In this document: in pieces, positions 16,776 through 25,272 of the stretch | How the letters are laid out: every line of letters starts with the position of its first letter | Position numbering within the stretch: the first letter of the stretch is position 1 | DNA from: Pontibacterium sp964228735 | GTDB lineage: Bacteria > Pseudomonadota > Gammaproteobacteria > Pseudomonadales > Balneatricaceae | Assembly (NCBI RefSeq): GCF_964228735.1 | Contig: NZ_CAXRBQ010000086.1 | Span: 62,001-126,000, forward strand | DNA length: 64,000 nt | Direction: 5' to 3' | Translations under genes and position numbers: made by a program | The notes under the pieces: model-generated | What the model saw: the letters and a program-made list of their open reading frames with translations, nothing else | Databases searched by the model: none | What the model was told of the DNA's origin: nothing

Positions 16776-19700
16776 TATTTTTTATCTGATTGAGCGGTGA
16801 TCGTGACCGGCTGAAACGAGCGGTACCAGTCATCGAACTGCGCTGCAGGTAATGGTTTGGAGAACAGATAGCCCTGTCCGTAGTCGCATCCTGCCTGGGT
16901 CAGCAGCATCTGCTGCTCTTCGGTTTCAATCCCTTCGGCAACCACTTTGATACCCAGTTTGTGGGCCATCACGATGATTGCTTCACACAGTGACAGTTCA
17001 CTGGAATCCTTGCTCAAGTTGCGCACGAAGGATTGATCGATTTTCAGGAAATCGATATCCAGCTGGCGCAGGTAGGAGAGCGATGAATAGCCGGTGCCAA
17101 AGTCGTCCAGGGAGATCTGCATACCCGCATCCCGGAAACTTGTCAGCGTGGCGGTAACCTGATCGCCGGACTGCATCAGCAGGTTCTCGGTGATTTCGAT
17201 GGTGATCGCGTTGCCGCTGAGGTCGCGTTTGCTCATCAGGTCGGTCCACTGGGAGAGTTTCCCCTGGGCATCCTGGAACTGGATGGGCGACGCGTTGACG
17301 CTGATCTGGAAGCGCGGATCGACTTCGTGGCGCCAGGTCTTTACCTGCTGCAGCGCCTGGCCGAATACCCAGTCACCAATCTCCAGGATGATCCCGGTCT
17401 CTTCCGCCAGAGGGATGAAGTCTGCCGGGCTGACAAAACCGCGCACCGGGTGAATCCAGCGCAGCAGCAGCTCGGCCTTGTAGACCGAGTTGTTCTGCAG
17501 GTCGATGATCGGCTGGTAGTAGGCAACCAGCTCCTGCTTACAGATGGCGGTTTTCAGGTCCGTGGTGAGTAGGATGCGTTCCCGCGTCTCCTCTTCCATC
17601 TGTGGCGTAAAGAACTGGTAGCGGTTGCGCCCCTGACGCTTGGCGGTGTACATCGCCTGGTCGGCGTTCTTCAGCAGTGACTGCACATCCTGGGCATCGT
17701 TTGGATAGAGGCTGATGCCCACACTGGCGGAAATATAGTTCACCTCGTTGTCATCCAAGGTGTAGGAGAATGAGAGGGTATCGATGATATCCGACGCCAC
17801 GCGTTCCGGGCTCTGGGCATTGGAAACCTGCTTCAGGATCACAGTAAATTCGTCGCCCCCCAAGCGGGCCACCACATCGGACTGACGTACGCAGTTGCTG
17901 ATGCGTTTTGCTACTTGCTTGAGCAGGTCATCACCCTGGTGGTGCCCCAGGGTATCGTTCACATCCTTGAAGCGGTCCAGATCGATAAACAGTAGGGCCA
18001 CCGGCAAGCCGGAAAAGTCGGCTTCGCACATGGCGCTGCTCAGCAGATCCAGGAACATGTTGCGGTTGGGCAGGGAGGTCAACGGATCCAGGTTGGCCTG
18101 CTGCCAGATCAGCTTTTCCGACTCTTTCTGGGCGGACAGGTCGGAGAACAGGGCCACACGCCGGTGGGGATTGCCGTCCTTATTGTAGACCGTGTTGATC
18201 GTCAGCCACTCGGGATAGAGTTCGCCGGTTTTTTTCTTGTTCCAGATCTCTCCCTGCCAGGCACCGGTGTCGGACAGCGTCTGCCACATCTGCTGGTAGA
18301 AGGATTTATCGTGCAGGTCCGAGCTCAGTACGCTGGTTTTCAGCCCCTTTACTTCGGAAAACTCGTAACCCGTAACCTTGGTGAATGCCGGGTTGACCGC
18401 CAGAATGTGGCCGTTGGCATCGGTCACTGTCATCGCTTCGCTGCTGTTGCCAAAGATCAGCGACGCCAGCTGTAACTCTTCCGACTGACGGTATTGCTCA
18501 ACCACCAGGGCCAGCAACGTGGTGATGCGTTTAACCAGACGGCGCTCGTTGCCGGACGGTGTGCCCGCGTATTTCTTGTAGATGGCAAAGACACCCAGCT
18601 GCTTGCCGTTGCCGCCGAGAATCGGTTGCAGGTAACAGGAGCGGATCCGCACACGTTCGCCGATCTCCGGGCGGGATCTCCACTGCGCGTCGCAGCGCAC
18701 ATCCGGCACGGTGTAGCGTTGGCGTGCGGCGCTGGCCAGGCTAAGCGCCGCCACCGCTTCGGTGGTGTCTTTATCCCAGCGTTTGCCGATATGGGGGGCG
18801 CTGAGAATATCGATATCCCCACCGGTATTGCCGATGACCGCGCAGCAGCGGAACTCCGGGTTATCCCGTTCGATCTGGCACAGAGCGAAGTGGATCACTT
18901 CATCGAGCTGGGTGCCCTGGTAAAGCTTCTGCAATACCTCGCTGCGGGTGATGGAGGAGTTCTCCAGCTGCTCCTTCTCCTGGATGGCCAGGGCCAGGAT
19001 CGTACCGATCACACTCAGCGCCATCAGGAACATCCACAGGTTGGTGACGCCGTGAATCGGCTGCAGATCCGCGTTGATACCGGTGCCTTCAACCAGATAC
19101 GCCACACCCAGCAGGGTGCAGATACTGATGACAAACATGGCACCGTGCATCTTGAAACGTACGCCGCCCCAGGCCACGAATGCGAACATCAAATAGGATT
19201 CCAGCCAGCCGCTGGCACCGTCGGAGAAGATGGCAAAGGCGGTTATGAGGGTCATACCGCCCAAAAATAGCACTTCGCTGAACAGGGTGTGGGAATAGGT
19301 GTAGCGGGGCGGACATTTCCACACCAGGATGGATACGGCGATCACCAGAACACCTAACAGATCACCCTGAAACCAGTGGATAAAGTTGAGCGGTAGGCTG
19401 CTGCTCGATAATGCTCCAAACAGGCTGTGGGCGAGGGTGCCCAGGGATGCGGTGACCAACGAACAGATCAGGCCCGCAAGGGTGATCTGTAGGTAATCCT
19501 GCCGGGTGCGCATGCTGAGATCACGGTGATACCAGTGCTTGAGGTACCCCACGGCTGCGAGCACACCCAGGGTATTGGCGATCGCTACACTGCCGATCAG
19601 TGTGGATGAGTTCTCCGTTGAGAGGCCGCTCAGGATGGAGCCGAGCAGAATGCCGGGCCAGAGCTGCACACCACCGATCAGCAGCACGGCCAGGGCAATG

Positions 19701-19903
19701 CCATTGGCCAACCATGTGTTCAGAATTTGTGGATCAACCGACAGAAAGGAGAGTGTGAAACTGCCGCATAGCCCGTACACCAAGGTAAACAGGCTGATTT
19801 TGAACAACGCACCTTTGTCGCGAAGGATACGTCTCAGCGAGATGAACGAACGGTGGGCGGCTTTGTTAAGCGTCGCCAGATAATACTGATGTCCTGAGTC
19901 CAT
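16775..19903 (-). CDS. MASE1-GAF-PAS-GGDEF-EAL c-di-GMP turnover protein
   Basis: A 1042-residue multidomain inner-membrane protein. The N-terminal ~300 residues form an MASE1-type sensor with 8-10 helices (LANGIALAVLLIGGVQLWPGILLG). A GAF-like domain (~335-470), a PAS domain (~485-605), a GGDEF domain with intact GGDEF at 682-686 in ARLGGDEF, and an EAL domain with ELL at 811-813 (AELLLRW) and the EGIETEEQ motif follow. Both catalytic sites look complete, so it may make and degrade c-di-GMP, with one activity dominating. It is the first gene of the operon with the Aer-like PAS protein and the CZB chemoreceptor. A perfect FNR/Anr box lies 107 bases upstream of its start. Confidence 0.9.
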   Translation of the reverse strand: MDSGHQYYLATLNKAAHRSFISLRRILRDKGALFKISLFTLVYGLCGSFTLSFLSVDPQILNTWLANGIALAVLLIGGVQLWPGILLGSILSGLSTENSSTLIGSVAIANTLGVLAAVGYLKHWYHRDLSMRTRQDYLQITLAGLICSLVTASLGTLAHSLFGALSSSSLPLNFIHWFQGDLLGVLVIAVSILVWKCPPRYTYSHTLFSEVLFLGGMTLITAFAIFSDGASGWLESYLMFAFVAWGGVRFKMHGAMFVISICTLLGVAYLVEGTGINADLQPIHGVTNLWMFLMALSVIGTILALAIQEKEQLENSSITRSEVLQKLYQGTQLDEVIHFALCQIERDNPEFRCCAVIGNTGGDIDILSAPHIGKRWDKDTTEAVAALSLASAARQRYTVPDVRCDAQWRSRPEIGERVRIRSCYLQPILGGNGKQLGVFAIYKKYAGTPSGNERRLVKRITTLLALVVEQYRQSEELQLASLIFGNSSEAMTVTDANGHILAVNPAFTKVTGYEFSEVKGLKTSVLSSDLHDKSFYQQMWQTLSDTGAWQGEIWNKKKTGELYPEWLTINTVYNKDGNPHRRVALFSDLSAQKESEKLIWQQANLDPLTSLPNRNMFLDLLSSAMCEADFSGLPVALLFIDLDRFKDVNDTLGHHQGDDLLKQVAKRISNCVRQSDVVARLGGDEFTVILKQVSNAQSPERVASDIIDTLSFSYTLDDNEVNYISASVGISLYPNDAQDVQSLLKNADQAMYTAKRQGRNRYQFFTPQMEEETRERILLTTDLKTAICKQELVAYYQPIIDLQNNSVYKAELLLRWIHPVRGFVSPADFIPLAEETGIILEIGDWVFGQALQQVKTWRHEVDPRFQISVNASPIQFQDAQGKLSQWTDLMSKRDLSGNAITIEITENLLMQSGDQVTATLTSFRDAGMQISLDDFGTGYSSLSYLRQLDIDFLKIDQSFVRNLSKDSSELSLCEAIIVMAHKLGIKVVAEGIETEEQQMLLTQAGCDYGQGYLFSKPLPAAQFDDWYRSFQPVTITAQSDKK

Positions 19904-20171
19904 GGAGATAATCGGAACTGCATAAATTTGTACTGTGAAAAATAGAGCGTGAAGGATATTACGAAAAAAGTACTAGTACCGGGATTGATATGCAGAAAGG
20001 ATGGAGGTGTTGATTTAGATCAAGAATTTATGAGCAATCATTCTCGTTTATGTTTCAAAGTTCATATTTGCGACATGCGCTTATGAGTAGCACGAGCGCA
20101 TTCGCGTGAATCGTCGCTGCTTTCCACAGGCGATTCACGCGAGGCCCTTCAGATGAGAATAGCGGGGGACT
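19904..20171. promoter_or_regulatory. Control region upstream of the MASE1-GGDEF-EAL operon
   Basis: A 268-bp gap between two minus-strand genes. It holds the FNR/Anr box described separately and an AT-rich stretch 19920-20060. A hairpin-like CGCATTCGCGTGAATCG / CGATTCACGCGAGG pairing near 20097-20142 could end the transcript of the upstream sensor gene. Confidence 0.45.
20010..20023. promoter_or_regulatory. Perfect FNR/Anr binding site
   Basis: TTGATTTAGATCAA matches the FNR/Anr consensus TTGAT-N4-ATCAA at all ten fixed positions. It is centred about 113 bases upstream of the start codon of the MASE1-GGDEF-EAL gene, so oxygen limitation probably controls the c-di-GMP/aerotaxis operon. The upstream sensor gene ends at 20172, on the same strand, so no other gene is a natural target. 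Confidence 0.75.
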
Positions 20172-21617
20172 TTAGGTTTCCTGCGCTGTATCCATAAATA
20201 CCACCCCACCCGGAGATTCTTGTTTGAGCTGCCTGATTCGATGTTCGACGTCCTTCATTACGCTGGCCTGTTTCTGATGGGGATGGCAGGTGGCCACCAC
20301 AAAAGTCGCGCTCAATTGGATGTTTTCGGTAAAGCGGTGGCTGTGGATGGATGAGGCCAGTGCCTCGGCGGTTTTCCGAGCAATATCGGTTGGTGTGTCC
20401 GGACACAGGATCAGGAAGCTGTCACCGCCCCAACGGCCAAAGTGAACGTTGTCCGGCAGACGCTCTTCGATCAGTCGGCTCATCTCTACCAGCACCAGAT
20501 CACCCACGGCGTGGCCGTAGTCCACATTCAGTTTGCTGAAGCCATCCAGGTCAAACAGGATGATGTTGAGTGGCTGGCCGTTACTACTGCAGTGTTCGAT
20601 ATCCCGTTCCAGCTCCGAATCCATGTTCACACGGTGGTAGACCCCGGTGAGGTAATCGCGCTTGGCCAGCTGCTCCAGGCGCTGGTTACGGTCGTTCAGG
20701 CGGGCGTTGACCTTGGAAAGCTGGGCGTTGAACAGACGGCTGCTGTAGTTGCGGTAGGCCAGAAAGGCGGCGAATACAGAGAGAATCCCAACCAACACAA
20801 GTAGCACGGTGTAGTCCCGTGCCTGTTGCACTTCAATGTTGTACCAACGCGACAAAATCTCATCCCGCTTCTGTTCTGTGATTGCAAGTACGGCTTTCTG
20901 AAAGGCGGTAGTCAGTAGCAGATCGTCGTTGCGAATGCCGATGCCCAGCTCGATGTAGAAATCCGTATGACCGCCGATTTTCAGCGAGCTCATGCCATGC
21001 CGTTCAATCTGGTAGAGGGCGATGGGCAGGGTTGCCATGGCTGCCGTCACCTCACCCTTCATCACCGCACGTAGTGACTCCAGCAGGGAGGGAGGGTAGA
21101 TCACATCCAGTTGGGGGAAGTTATTACGTACGTGTTCGGCAAAGATGTAACCATCGGGGATCGCCAACTTCTCGCCTTCCAGGCTTTTCAGGCCGTCGAG
21201 ATAAGTGGCTTTCTGGTCGGTGATCAGCACAACCGGCATCGATACATAAGGAACGGTGAAGTTGAGGAACTTCGCGCGTTCGGGACTCTGGTTGATCATC
21301 GGTAACACGTCACAGAGTCGCTCACGGGCTTTGTCCATCGATTCTGACCAGTTCTCGGTGGGTACCAATTGGAGCTTTATGCCGAGCATTTTGGCGTACT
21401 CTTTCATAAAGTCAGCACTGACACCGGTATGGCGCCCCTGCTTATTTATGGCCTCAAATGGCATCCAGTTGGGATCAACGCACACCTTTACCGGGCCGCG
21501 CTCACGGAGATAACGCCTCTCCTCTGCGCTGAACTCCAGGTCTGCTGCGTAAATGCATGAAGCCCCACCTAACAATAAAAGTGCACCCAATCGCAGGCAC
21601 GTTTCCCTCAATCCCAT
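20172..21617 (-). CDS. Periplasmic solute-binding sensor with degenerate GGDEF domain
   Basis: About 481 residues: a signal peptide (hydrophobic LGALLLLGGASCIYA, cleaved after AYAAD-like sequence), a periplasmic SBP_bac_3 amino-acid-binding-type domain (~25-245), one transmembrane helix (YTVLLVLVGILSVFAAFLAY, ~265-285), a short linker and a GGDEF domain. The active-site motif reads GGDSF (RWGGDSF, serine near residue 400), so the catalytic glutamate is missing and diguanylate cyclase activity is doubtful. The metal aspartate loop FDLDGF is kept. It may sense a small periplasmic molecule and act as a receptor or partner. AAGGA is well spaced for the ATG at 21617, better than for one at 21626. 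Confidence 0.85.
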   Translation of the reverse strand: MGLRETCLRLGALLLLGGASCIYAADLEFSAEERRYLRERGPVKVCVDPNWMPFEAINKQGRHTGVSADFMKEYAKMLGIKLQLVPTENWSESMDKARERLCDVLPMINQSPERAKFLNFTVPYVSMPVVLITDQKATYLDGLKSLEGEKLAIPDGYIFAEHVRNNFPQLDVIYPPSLLESLRAVMKGEVTAAMATLPIALYQIERHGMSSLKIGGHTDFYIELGIGIRNDDLLLTTAFQKAVLAITEQKRDEILSRWYNIEVQQARDYTVLLVLVGILSVFAAFLAYRNYSSRLFNAQLSKVNARLNDRNQRLEQLAKRDYLTGVYHRVNMDSELERDIEHCSSNGQPLNIILFDLDGFSKLNVDYGHAVGDLVLVEMSRLIEERLPDNVHFGRWGGDSFLILCPDTPTDIARKTAEALASSIHSHRFTENIQLSATFVVATCHPHQKQASVMKDVEHRIRQLKQESPGGVVFMDTAQET

Positions 21618-22007
21618 AAACGGCATGTCCTTACAGATCTTTGGTGCTTATAGCGTAGCAACAGAGTGCGGATCGGGCTAAATCGAATCCGGTCTGTTGT
21701 TTGAGGCGGGGGAACTGGATTGCTGAGGAAACCGAGCTGGTCAAAACTTGATCTGAGTCAAAAATATGTTTCTAAAATAAGTATTATGTATCATAAAAAA
21801 TACGCATAAATCATAAGTGTTAATTGAAATTAGTTCTCGTTTTCAATTAAAAATATATATTAAACAGTGGCTTAGTTTTTTTTGTGTTGGTGTTTGTGTT
21901 TGTTTTAAAGTGATACGTAACAAATATATAGAGTGTTGTATTTTGTATCATAAGTGCTAAGTTTGAGCGGACTTAAAAATAACAACGCCCAATCAGAGGT
22001 TATGCTC
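21618..22007. promoter_or_regulatory. AT-rich promoter region of the diiron oxygenase
   Basis: The intergenic stretch is strongly AT-rich from 21760. It holds a near-FNR box at 21748-21761, three copies of TATCATAA or ATCATAAGTG (21789-21796, 21810-21819, 21946-21956) and a perfect 10-bp inverted repeat TTAATTGAAA (21820-21829) / TTTCAATTAA (21841-21850). This density of repeats suggests regulated transcription of the downstream oxygenase/reductase genes. The transcription start cannot be fixed by eye. Confidence 0.5.
21748..21761. promoter_or_regulatory. Near-consensus FNR/Anr site
   Basis: TTGATCTGAGTCAA matches TTGAT-N4-ATCAA at nine of ten positions. It lies 247 bases before the diiron oxygenase start and about 130 bases upstream of the divergent sensor gene, so either could be its target. 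Confidence 0.45.
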
Positions 22008-23033
22008 ATGCACGATAAGATCGCTCACACCATGGAAATGCCACCAGAAACGCCTCAGCCAAACATCTACCCGTTGAGCTGGGAAACCAAGACCTCCAAA
22101 GCGGAAGAGATTTGGGATGCTTCTCTGCGTGAAGCCTGGAACCCGAAAGATCTGCCTTGGGATACTTTCAATGTAGAAAGCTACTCTTGGGAAGAGCGTG
22201 AAGCGATTGCTTACTGGTGGACCCTACTGTCCGTATTCGATGCATCTGCACCACCGGTATTTGCCGAAGCATTTATCAAGACCTATGAAGACCACGAAGA
22301 AGACGCTATCCGTCGTTGCTTCTTCTCCGTTACCCGTGACGAACAGAACCACGAACAGATGTGTGGTCTGGCAATCACCAAGCTGCTGGAATCTAACAGC
22401 CCGCTGGAATACGAACCAAAAACCGACCTGGGTAAACGCCTGAAGCGCAACGCTGCGTGGTTGTACTACAACGGCGGTCGTTACTGGAACGGTTACAAAC
22501 AGGCCGTGCCTAAGTACAGCCTGGCGGTACTGTTCAGCTCCTTCCTGATGGGTGAGATCGCTGCGGCGACCATCTTCAAGCAGATGTCCCAGAGCTGTGA
22601 AGAGCTGGTATTCCAGGAAGCATTTAAGAACATCGGTCGTGACGAAGGCCGCCACATGGCGATCTGTCTGTCCCTGATGGAGCGCGACTATCCGAAGCTG
22701 TCTGACGAAGAGAAGAAGATCATCACCAAGCAGATCCGCGCAGGTTACCTGTTCCTGTCTGCGGTGCTGTTCGAGCCGCCAGCAGAGTTCTGGGATCTGC
22801 CGGAAGACTTCATCTCCACTCAGCGTGAAGCGGAAGAGATTGCGCGTGAAGCGGGCTTCGGTATCCCAAGCTTCGACGCGAAGAAAGACAACTGGCGTGA
22901 AGCGATGCTGAACCTGAAAGCGGTTCTGGATAAGTACGACACTCCATTCCCGGCGATCCCTGAAGTGGACATCACCGGTGAAGAAGTGACTCAGGCAGAC
23001 CTGGACGCAGCGGACATCATCCCAATCTTCTGA
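22008..23033 (+). CDS. Diiron ferritin-like oxygenase of the RNR-R2-like fold, substrate unknown
   Basis: A 341-residue soluble protein. The carboxylate-bridged diiron ligand set can be read directly: Glu87, Glu112-x-x-His115 (RDEQNHEQ), Glu183 (LMGEIAAA) and Glu213-x-x-His216 (GRDEGRHM). This is the ribonucleotide-reductase-R2/ferritin-like pattern, but no large RNR subunit is nearby. The next gene is a [2Fe-2S]/FAD/NAD reductase, so the pair looks like a two-component oxygenase. I do not recognise the substrate. Codon use is strongly biased to optimal codons, suggesting high expression. ATG at 22008 has AGAGGT seven bases upstream; an ATG two codons earlier is too close to it. A hairpin with T run lies just after the stop. 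Confidence 0.75.
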   Translation: MHDKIAHTMEMPPETPQPNIYPLSWETKTSKAEEIWDASLREAWNPKDLPWDTFNVESYSWEEREAIAYWWTLLSVFDASAPPVFAEAFIKTYEDHEEDAIRRCFFSVTRDEQNHEQMCGLAITKLLESNSPLEYEPKTDLGKRLKRNAAWLYYNGGRYWNGYKQAVPKYSLAVLFSSFLMGEIAAATIFKQMSQSCEELVFQEAFKNIGRDEGRHMAICLSLMERDYPKLSDEEKKIITKQIRAGYLFLSAVLFEPPAEFWDLPEDFISTQREAEEIAREAGFGIPSFDAKKDNWREAMLNLKAVLDKYDTPFPAIPEVDITGEEVTQADLDAADIIPIF

Positions 23034-23057
23034 TCCCGTCCCTTTGCAAGTCACTGC

Positions 23058-23095
23058 GCAGCCGCTCGGGTTTCCCGGGCTGGCTGCTTTGTTTT
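23058..23095 (+). terminator. Hairpin between diiron oxygenase and reductase genes
   Basis: GCAGCC (23058-23063) pairs with GGCTGC (23082-23087), with CTCGGG and CCCGGG inside, and is followed by TTTGTTTT. It could partly end transcription after the oxygenase and give it more mRNA than the reductase. Confidence 0.6.
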
Positions 23096-23151
23096 ATAGA
23101 ACGAATGCTGTTACAGGGCTGATTGATTAGGTTCAGAGCCCGGAGGTGAGT

Positions 23152-24195
23152 ATGACTACGATCCGTTTATCCCCGTCCGGTAAAGAGGTGGAAGCCAAGT
23201 CCGGTGAAACCGTACTGGAAACCCTGGAAAACGCGGGTTACGCCCTGCCTAACAACTGCCGTGCCGGTGCCTGTGGTGAATGTAAGGTTAAGGTTCTGGA
23301 AGGTGAGTTCGACCAGGGGCTGGTAATGGACATGGCCCTGTCTCAGGAAGAGCGTGCAGAAGGTTTCGGCCTGATGTGTATGTGTAAGCCGTTAGGTGAA
23401 TCCCTGGAGATCGACTGGGGTACCGACGATGCGATGCCGAAGCTGTTCCCGCCAAAAGAAAACGTACGTTGCATGGTAGTGGACCGCATCGAGCGCACAC
23501 CACGTATCGCCGAGATCCGTTTGCGTCCGGTAGGCGAAGCGGTGCGTTTCTGGCCGGGTCAGTATGTCAGCCTGACCGATACCAACCGTACGATCACACC
23601 ACGTTCCTACTCCATCGCCAATGCGCCACGCCCGGATGGCGAGATCGTATTGCAGATCACCCGCGTGCCCGAAGGTAAAACCAGCAACTGGGTGCACGAC
23701 GAAGTACACGCTGGCACCATGGTGAACATCTCCGGTCCATACGGTACCTTTATCGGTGATCCAAGTACCGATGCGCCGGTACTCTGTCTGGCAGCGGGTA
23801 CGGGTCTTGCGCCTATCATGGGGTTGGCGGATGCGGCCCTGCGCCGAGGCTTCAACAAGCCGGTACACCTGATGTTCTCCGCGCAGCGCGAAGAAGACAT
23901 CTACTGTAAAGGTCAGCTGGAGCTGTGGAACGTACGCCACCGCCGCTTTAAGTTCCTGCCGACCCTGACCCGTGAAGAGAAAGCGGGCATGCTGTACGGC
24001 CGTATTCCGGGCATCCTGAAGGATCACTACCCGGATCTATCCAAACACGCGATCTACATTGCAGGCAGCCCGGAATTTGTGGATGACTGTATTGCGGCCG
24101 CTAAAGCGCTGGGTGCACAGGACGATATGATCCACACCGAAGGTTTCTTCGATCAGGCACCGCCTGAGACACCGGCGGAAGACCGTCTGGTCTGA
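23152..24195 (+). CDS. [2Fe-2S] ferredoxin/FAD/NAD(P) oxidoreductase, electron donor of the diiron oxygenase
   Basis: A 347-residue reductase with an N-terminal plant-type ferredoxin domain (cluster ligands Cys36, Cys41, Cys44 in CRAGACGEC and Cys76 in LMCMC), then an FAD domain with RSYSIAN (~residue 150) and an NAD(P) domain beginning LAAGTGLAP. The order ferredoxin-FAD-NAD is that of benzoate/methane-type oxygenase reductases (BenC, MmoC), opposite to PaaE. It probably takes electrons from NAD(P)H to the diiron protein encoded 118 bp upstream. ATG at 23152 is chosen: CGGAGG is five bases upstream, whereas the in-frame GTG at 23146 overlaps that site. Confidence 0.85.
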   Translation: MTTIRLSPSGKEVEAKSGETVLETLENAGYALPNNCRAGACGECKVKVLEGEFDQGLVMDMALSQEERAEGFGLMCMCKPLGESLEIDWGTDDAMPKLFPPKENVRCMVVDRIERTPRIAEIRLRPVGEAVRFWPGQYVSLTDTNRTITPRSYSIANAPRPDGEIVLQITRVPEGKTSNWVHDEVHAGTMVNISGPYGTFIGDPSTDAPVLCLAAGTGLAPIMGLADAALRRGFNKPVHLMFSAQREEDIYCKGQLELWNVRHRRFKFLPTLTREEKAGMLYGRIPGILKDHYPDLSKHAIYIAGSPEFVDDCIAAAKALGAQDDMIHTEGFFDQAPPETPAEDRLV

Positions 24196-24215
24196 TATCA
24201 CCGCTAACCTTGCAT

Positions 24216-24250
24216 AAAAAAAAACCGGTCCTTTGTGGCCGGTTTTTTTG
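24216..24250 (+). terminator. Intrinsic terminator after the reductase gene
   Basis: A run of A, then CCGGTC (24225-24230) pairing with GGCCGG (24237-24242, one G-T pair), followed by seven T. It ends the oxygenase/reductase unit. Confidence 0.8.
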
Positions 24251-24381
24251 TGTCTGTCTGGAATTTTAGACGGCGTGTGAGATGAGTGTATGGATAACCA
24301 TTCATAATTTATGAATGATCGTCCGGGAGTGTTGGTTGGTTTTGTTATCAACCGACTGTTTTATATGAGATTTTTGCTGGC

Positions 24382-24397
24382 TGGTCTCTGTCTTGCT
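24382..24397 (+). promoter_or_regulatory. Possible sigma-54 promoter of bdhA
   Basis: TGGTCTCTGTCTTGCT has the GG and GC doublets ten bases apart and the TTGC(T/A) downstream element of a -24/-12 promoter, 89 bases before the bdhA start. The CACG part of the upstream element is not matched. In Pseudomonas, bdhA is under sigma-54 control through an enhancer-binding protein, which supports this weak match. Confidence 0.35.
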
Positions 24398-24485
24398 CTA
24401 GTGGTTGTTTTCCACCTCCTGTGTCTGATGCGAACAGGAGCGTGGATCACTCTGACCAATAACAAGAGCTAACGGATACTCTCAG

Positions 24486-25268
24486 ATGACCCAACCCAAA
24501 AACGCCATCGTAACCGGTTCGACCAGCGGCATCGGTTTAGGTATCGCCACCGCACTTGCCAAAAGCGGCATGAATATCATGCTGAACGGTTTTGGTGATG
24601 CTGCGCAGATTGAACAGATTCGCCAGGATCTGGAGAACCGCTATGGCGTGCAGGTGCTCTATTCCGATGCTGATATGACCCAGCCCACTGCGATTGAAGT
24701 AATGGTAGAGCAGGCGGAGACCGCCTTTGGGCAGATCGATGTGCTGGTCAACAACGCCGGTATCCAGCATGTGGCGCCGGTGGATGAGTTTCCGACCGAA
24801 AAGTGGGACGCGATTATGGCGATCAACCTTACCAGCGCATTCCACACCACCCGCCTGGTCTTGCCGGGCATGAAAGCGCGCGGCTGGGGCCGCATCATCA
24901 ACCTGGCCTCGGCCCACGGTCTGGTGGCGTCACCTTATAAATCTGCCTACGTGGCCGCCAAGCATGGCCTGATCGGTTTCACCAAAACCGTTGCCCTGGA
25001 AGTGGCAGAGCAGGGGGTGACCGTCAATGCGATCTGCCCGGGTTACGTGCTTACTCCGCTGGTGGAAAAACAGATTCCGGACACCGCCAGGGCCCGCGGT
25101 ATCACTGAAGAGGAAGTAAAACGGGACGTGCTGCTGAAGGCTCAGCCCACCAAGAAGTTTGTCACCGTCGAGCAGCTGGGTGATGCGGCACTGTTCCTCT
25201 GCAGCGATGCGACAGCTTCCATGACCGGTACGTCGATGATCATGGACGGCGGTTGGACAGCGCAGTAA
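24486..25268 (+). CDS. bdhA: 3-hydroxybutyrate dehydrogenase
   Basis: A 260-residue short-chain dehydrogenase. The NAD-binding TGSTSGIGLGIA lies at residues 10-21, NNAGIQHVAPVDEF in the middle, and the catalytic Ser and Tyr-x-x-x-Lys appear as SAHG...SAYVAAKHG. NAVEFPT-type residues and the C-terminal GGWTAQ end are typical of BdhA. It converts D-3-hydroxybutyrate to acetoacetate with NAD, in polyhydroxybutyrate or ketone-body use. It is a single gene, followed by a convergent flippase gene four bases away. Confidence 0.92.
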   Translation: MTQPKNAIVTGSTSGIGLGIATALAKSGMNIMLNGFGDAAQIEQIRQDLENRYGVQVLYSDADMTQPTAIEVMVEQAETAFGQIDVLVNNAGIQHVAPVDEFPTEKWDAIMAINLTSAFHTTRLVLPGMKARGWGRIINLASAHGLVASPYKSAYVAAKHGLIGFTKTVALEVAEQGVTVNAICPGYVLTPLVEKQIPDTARARGITEEEVKRDVLLKAQPTKKFVTVEQLGDAALFLCSDATASMTGTSMIMDGGWTAQ

Positions 25269-25272
25269 AGCG

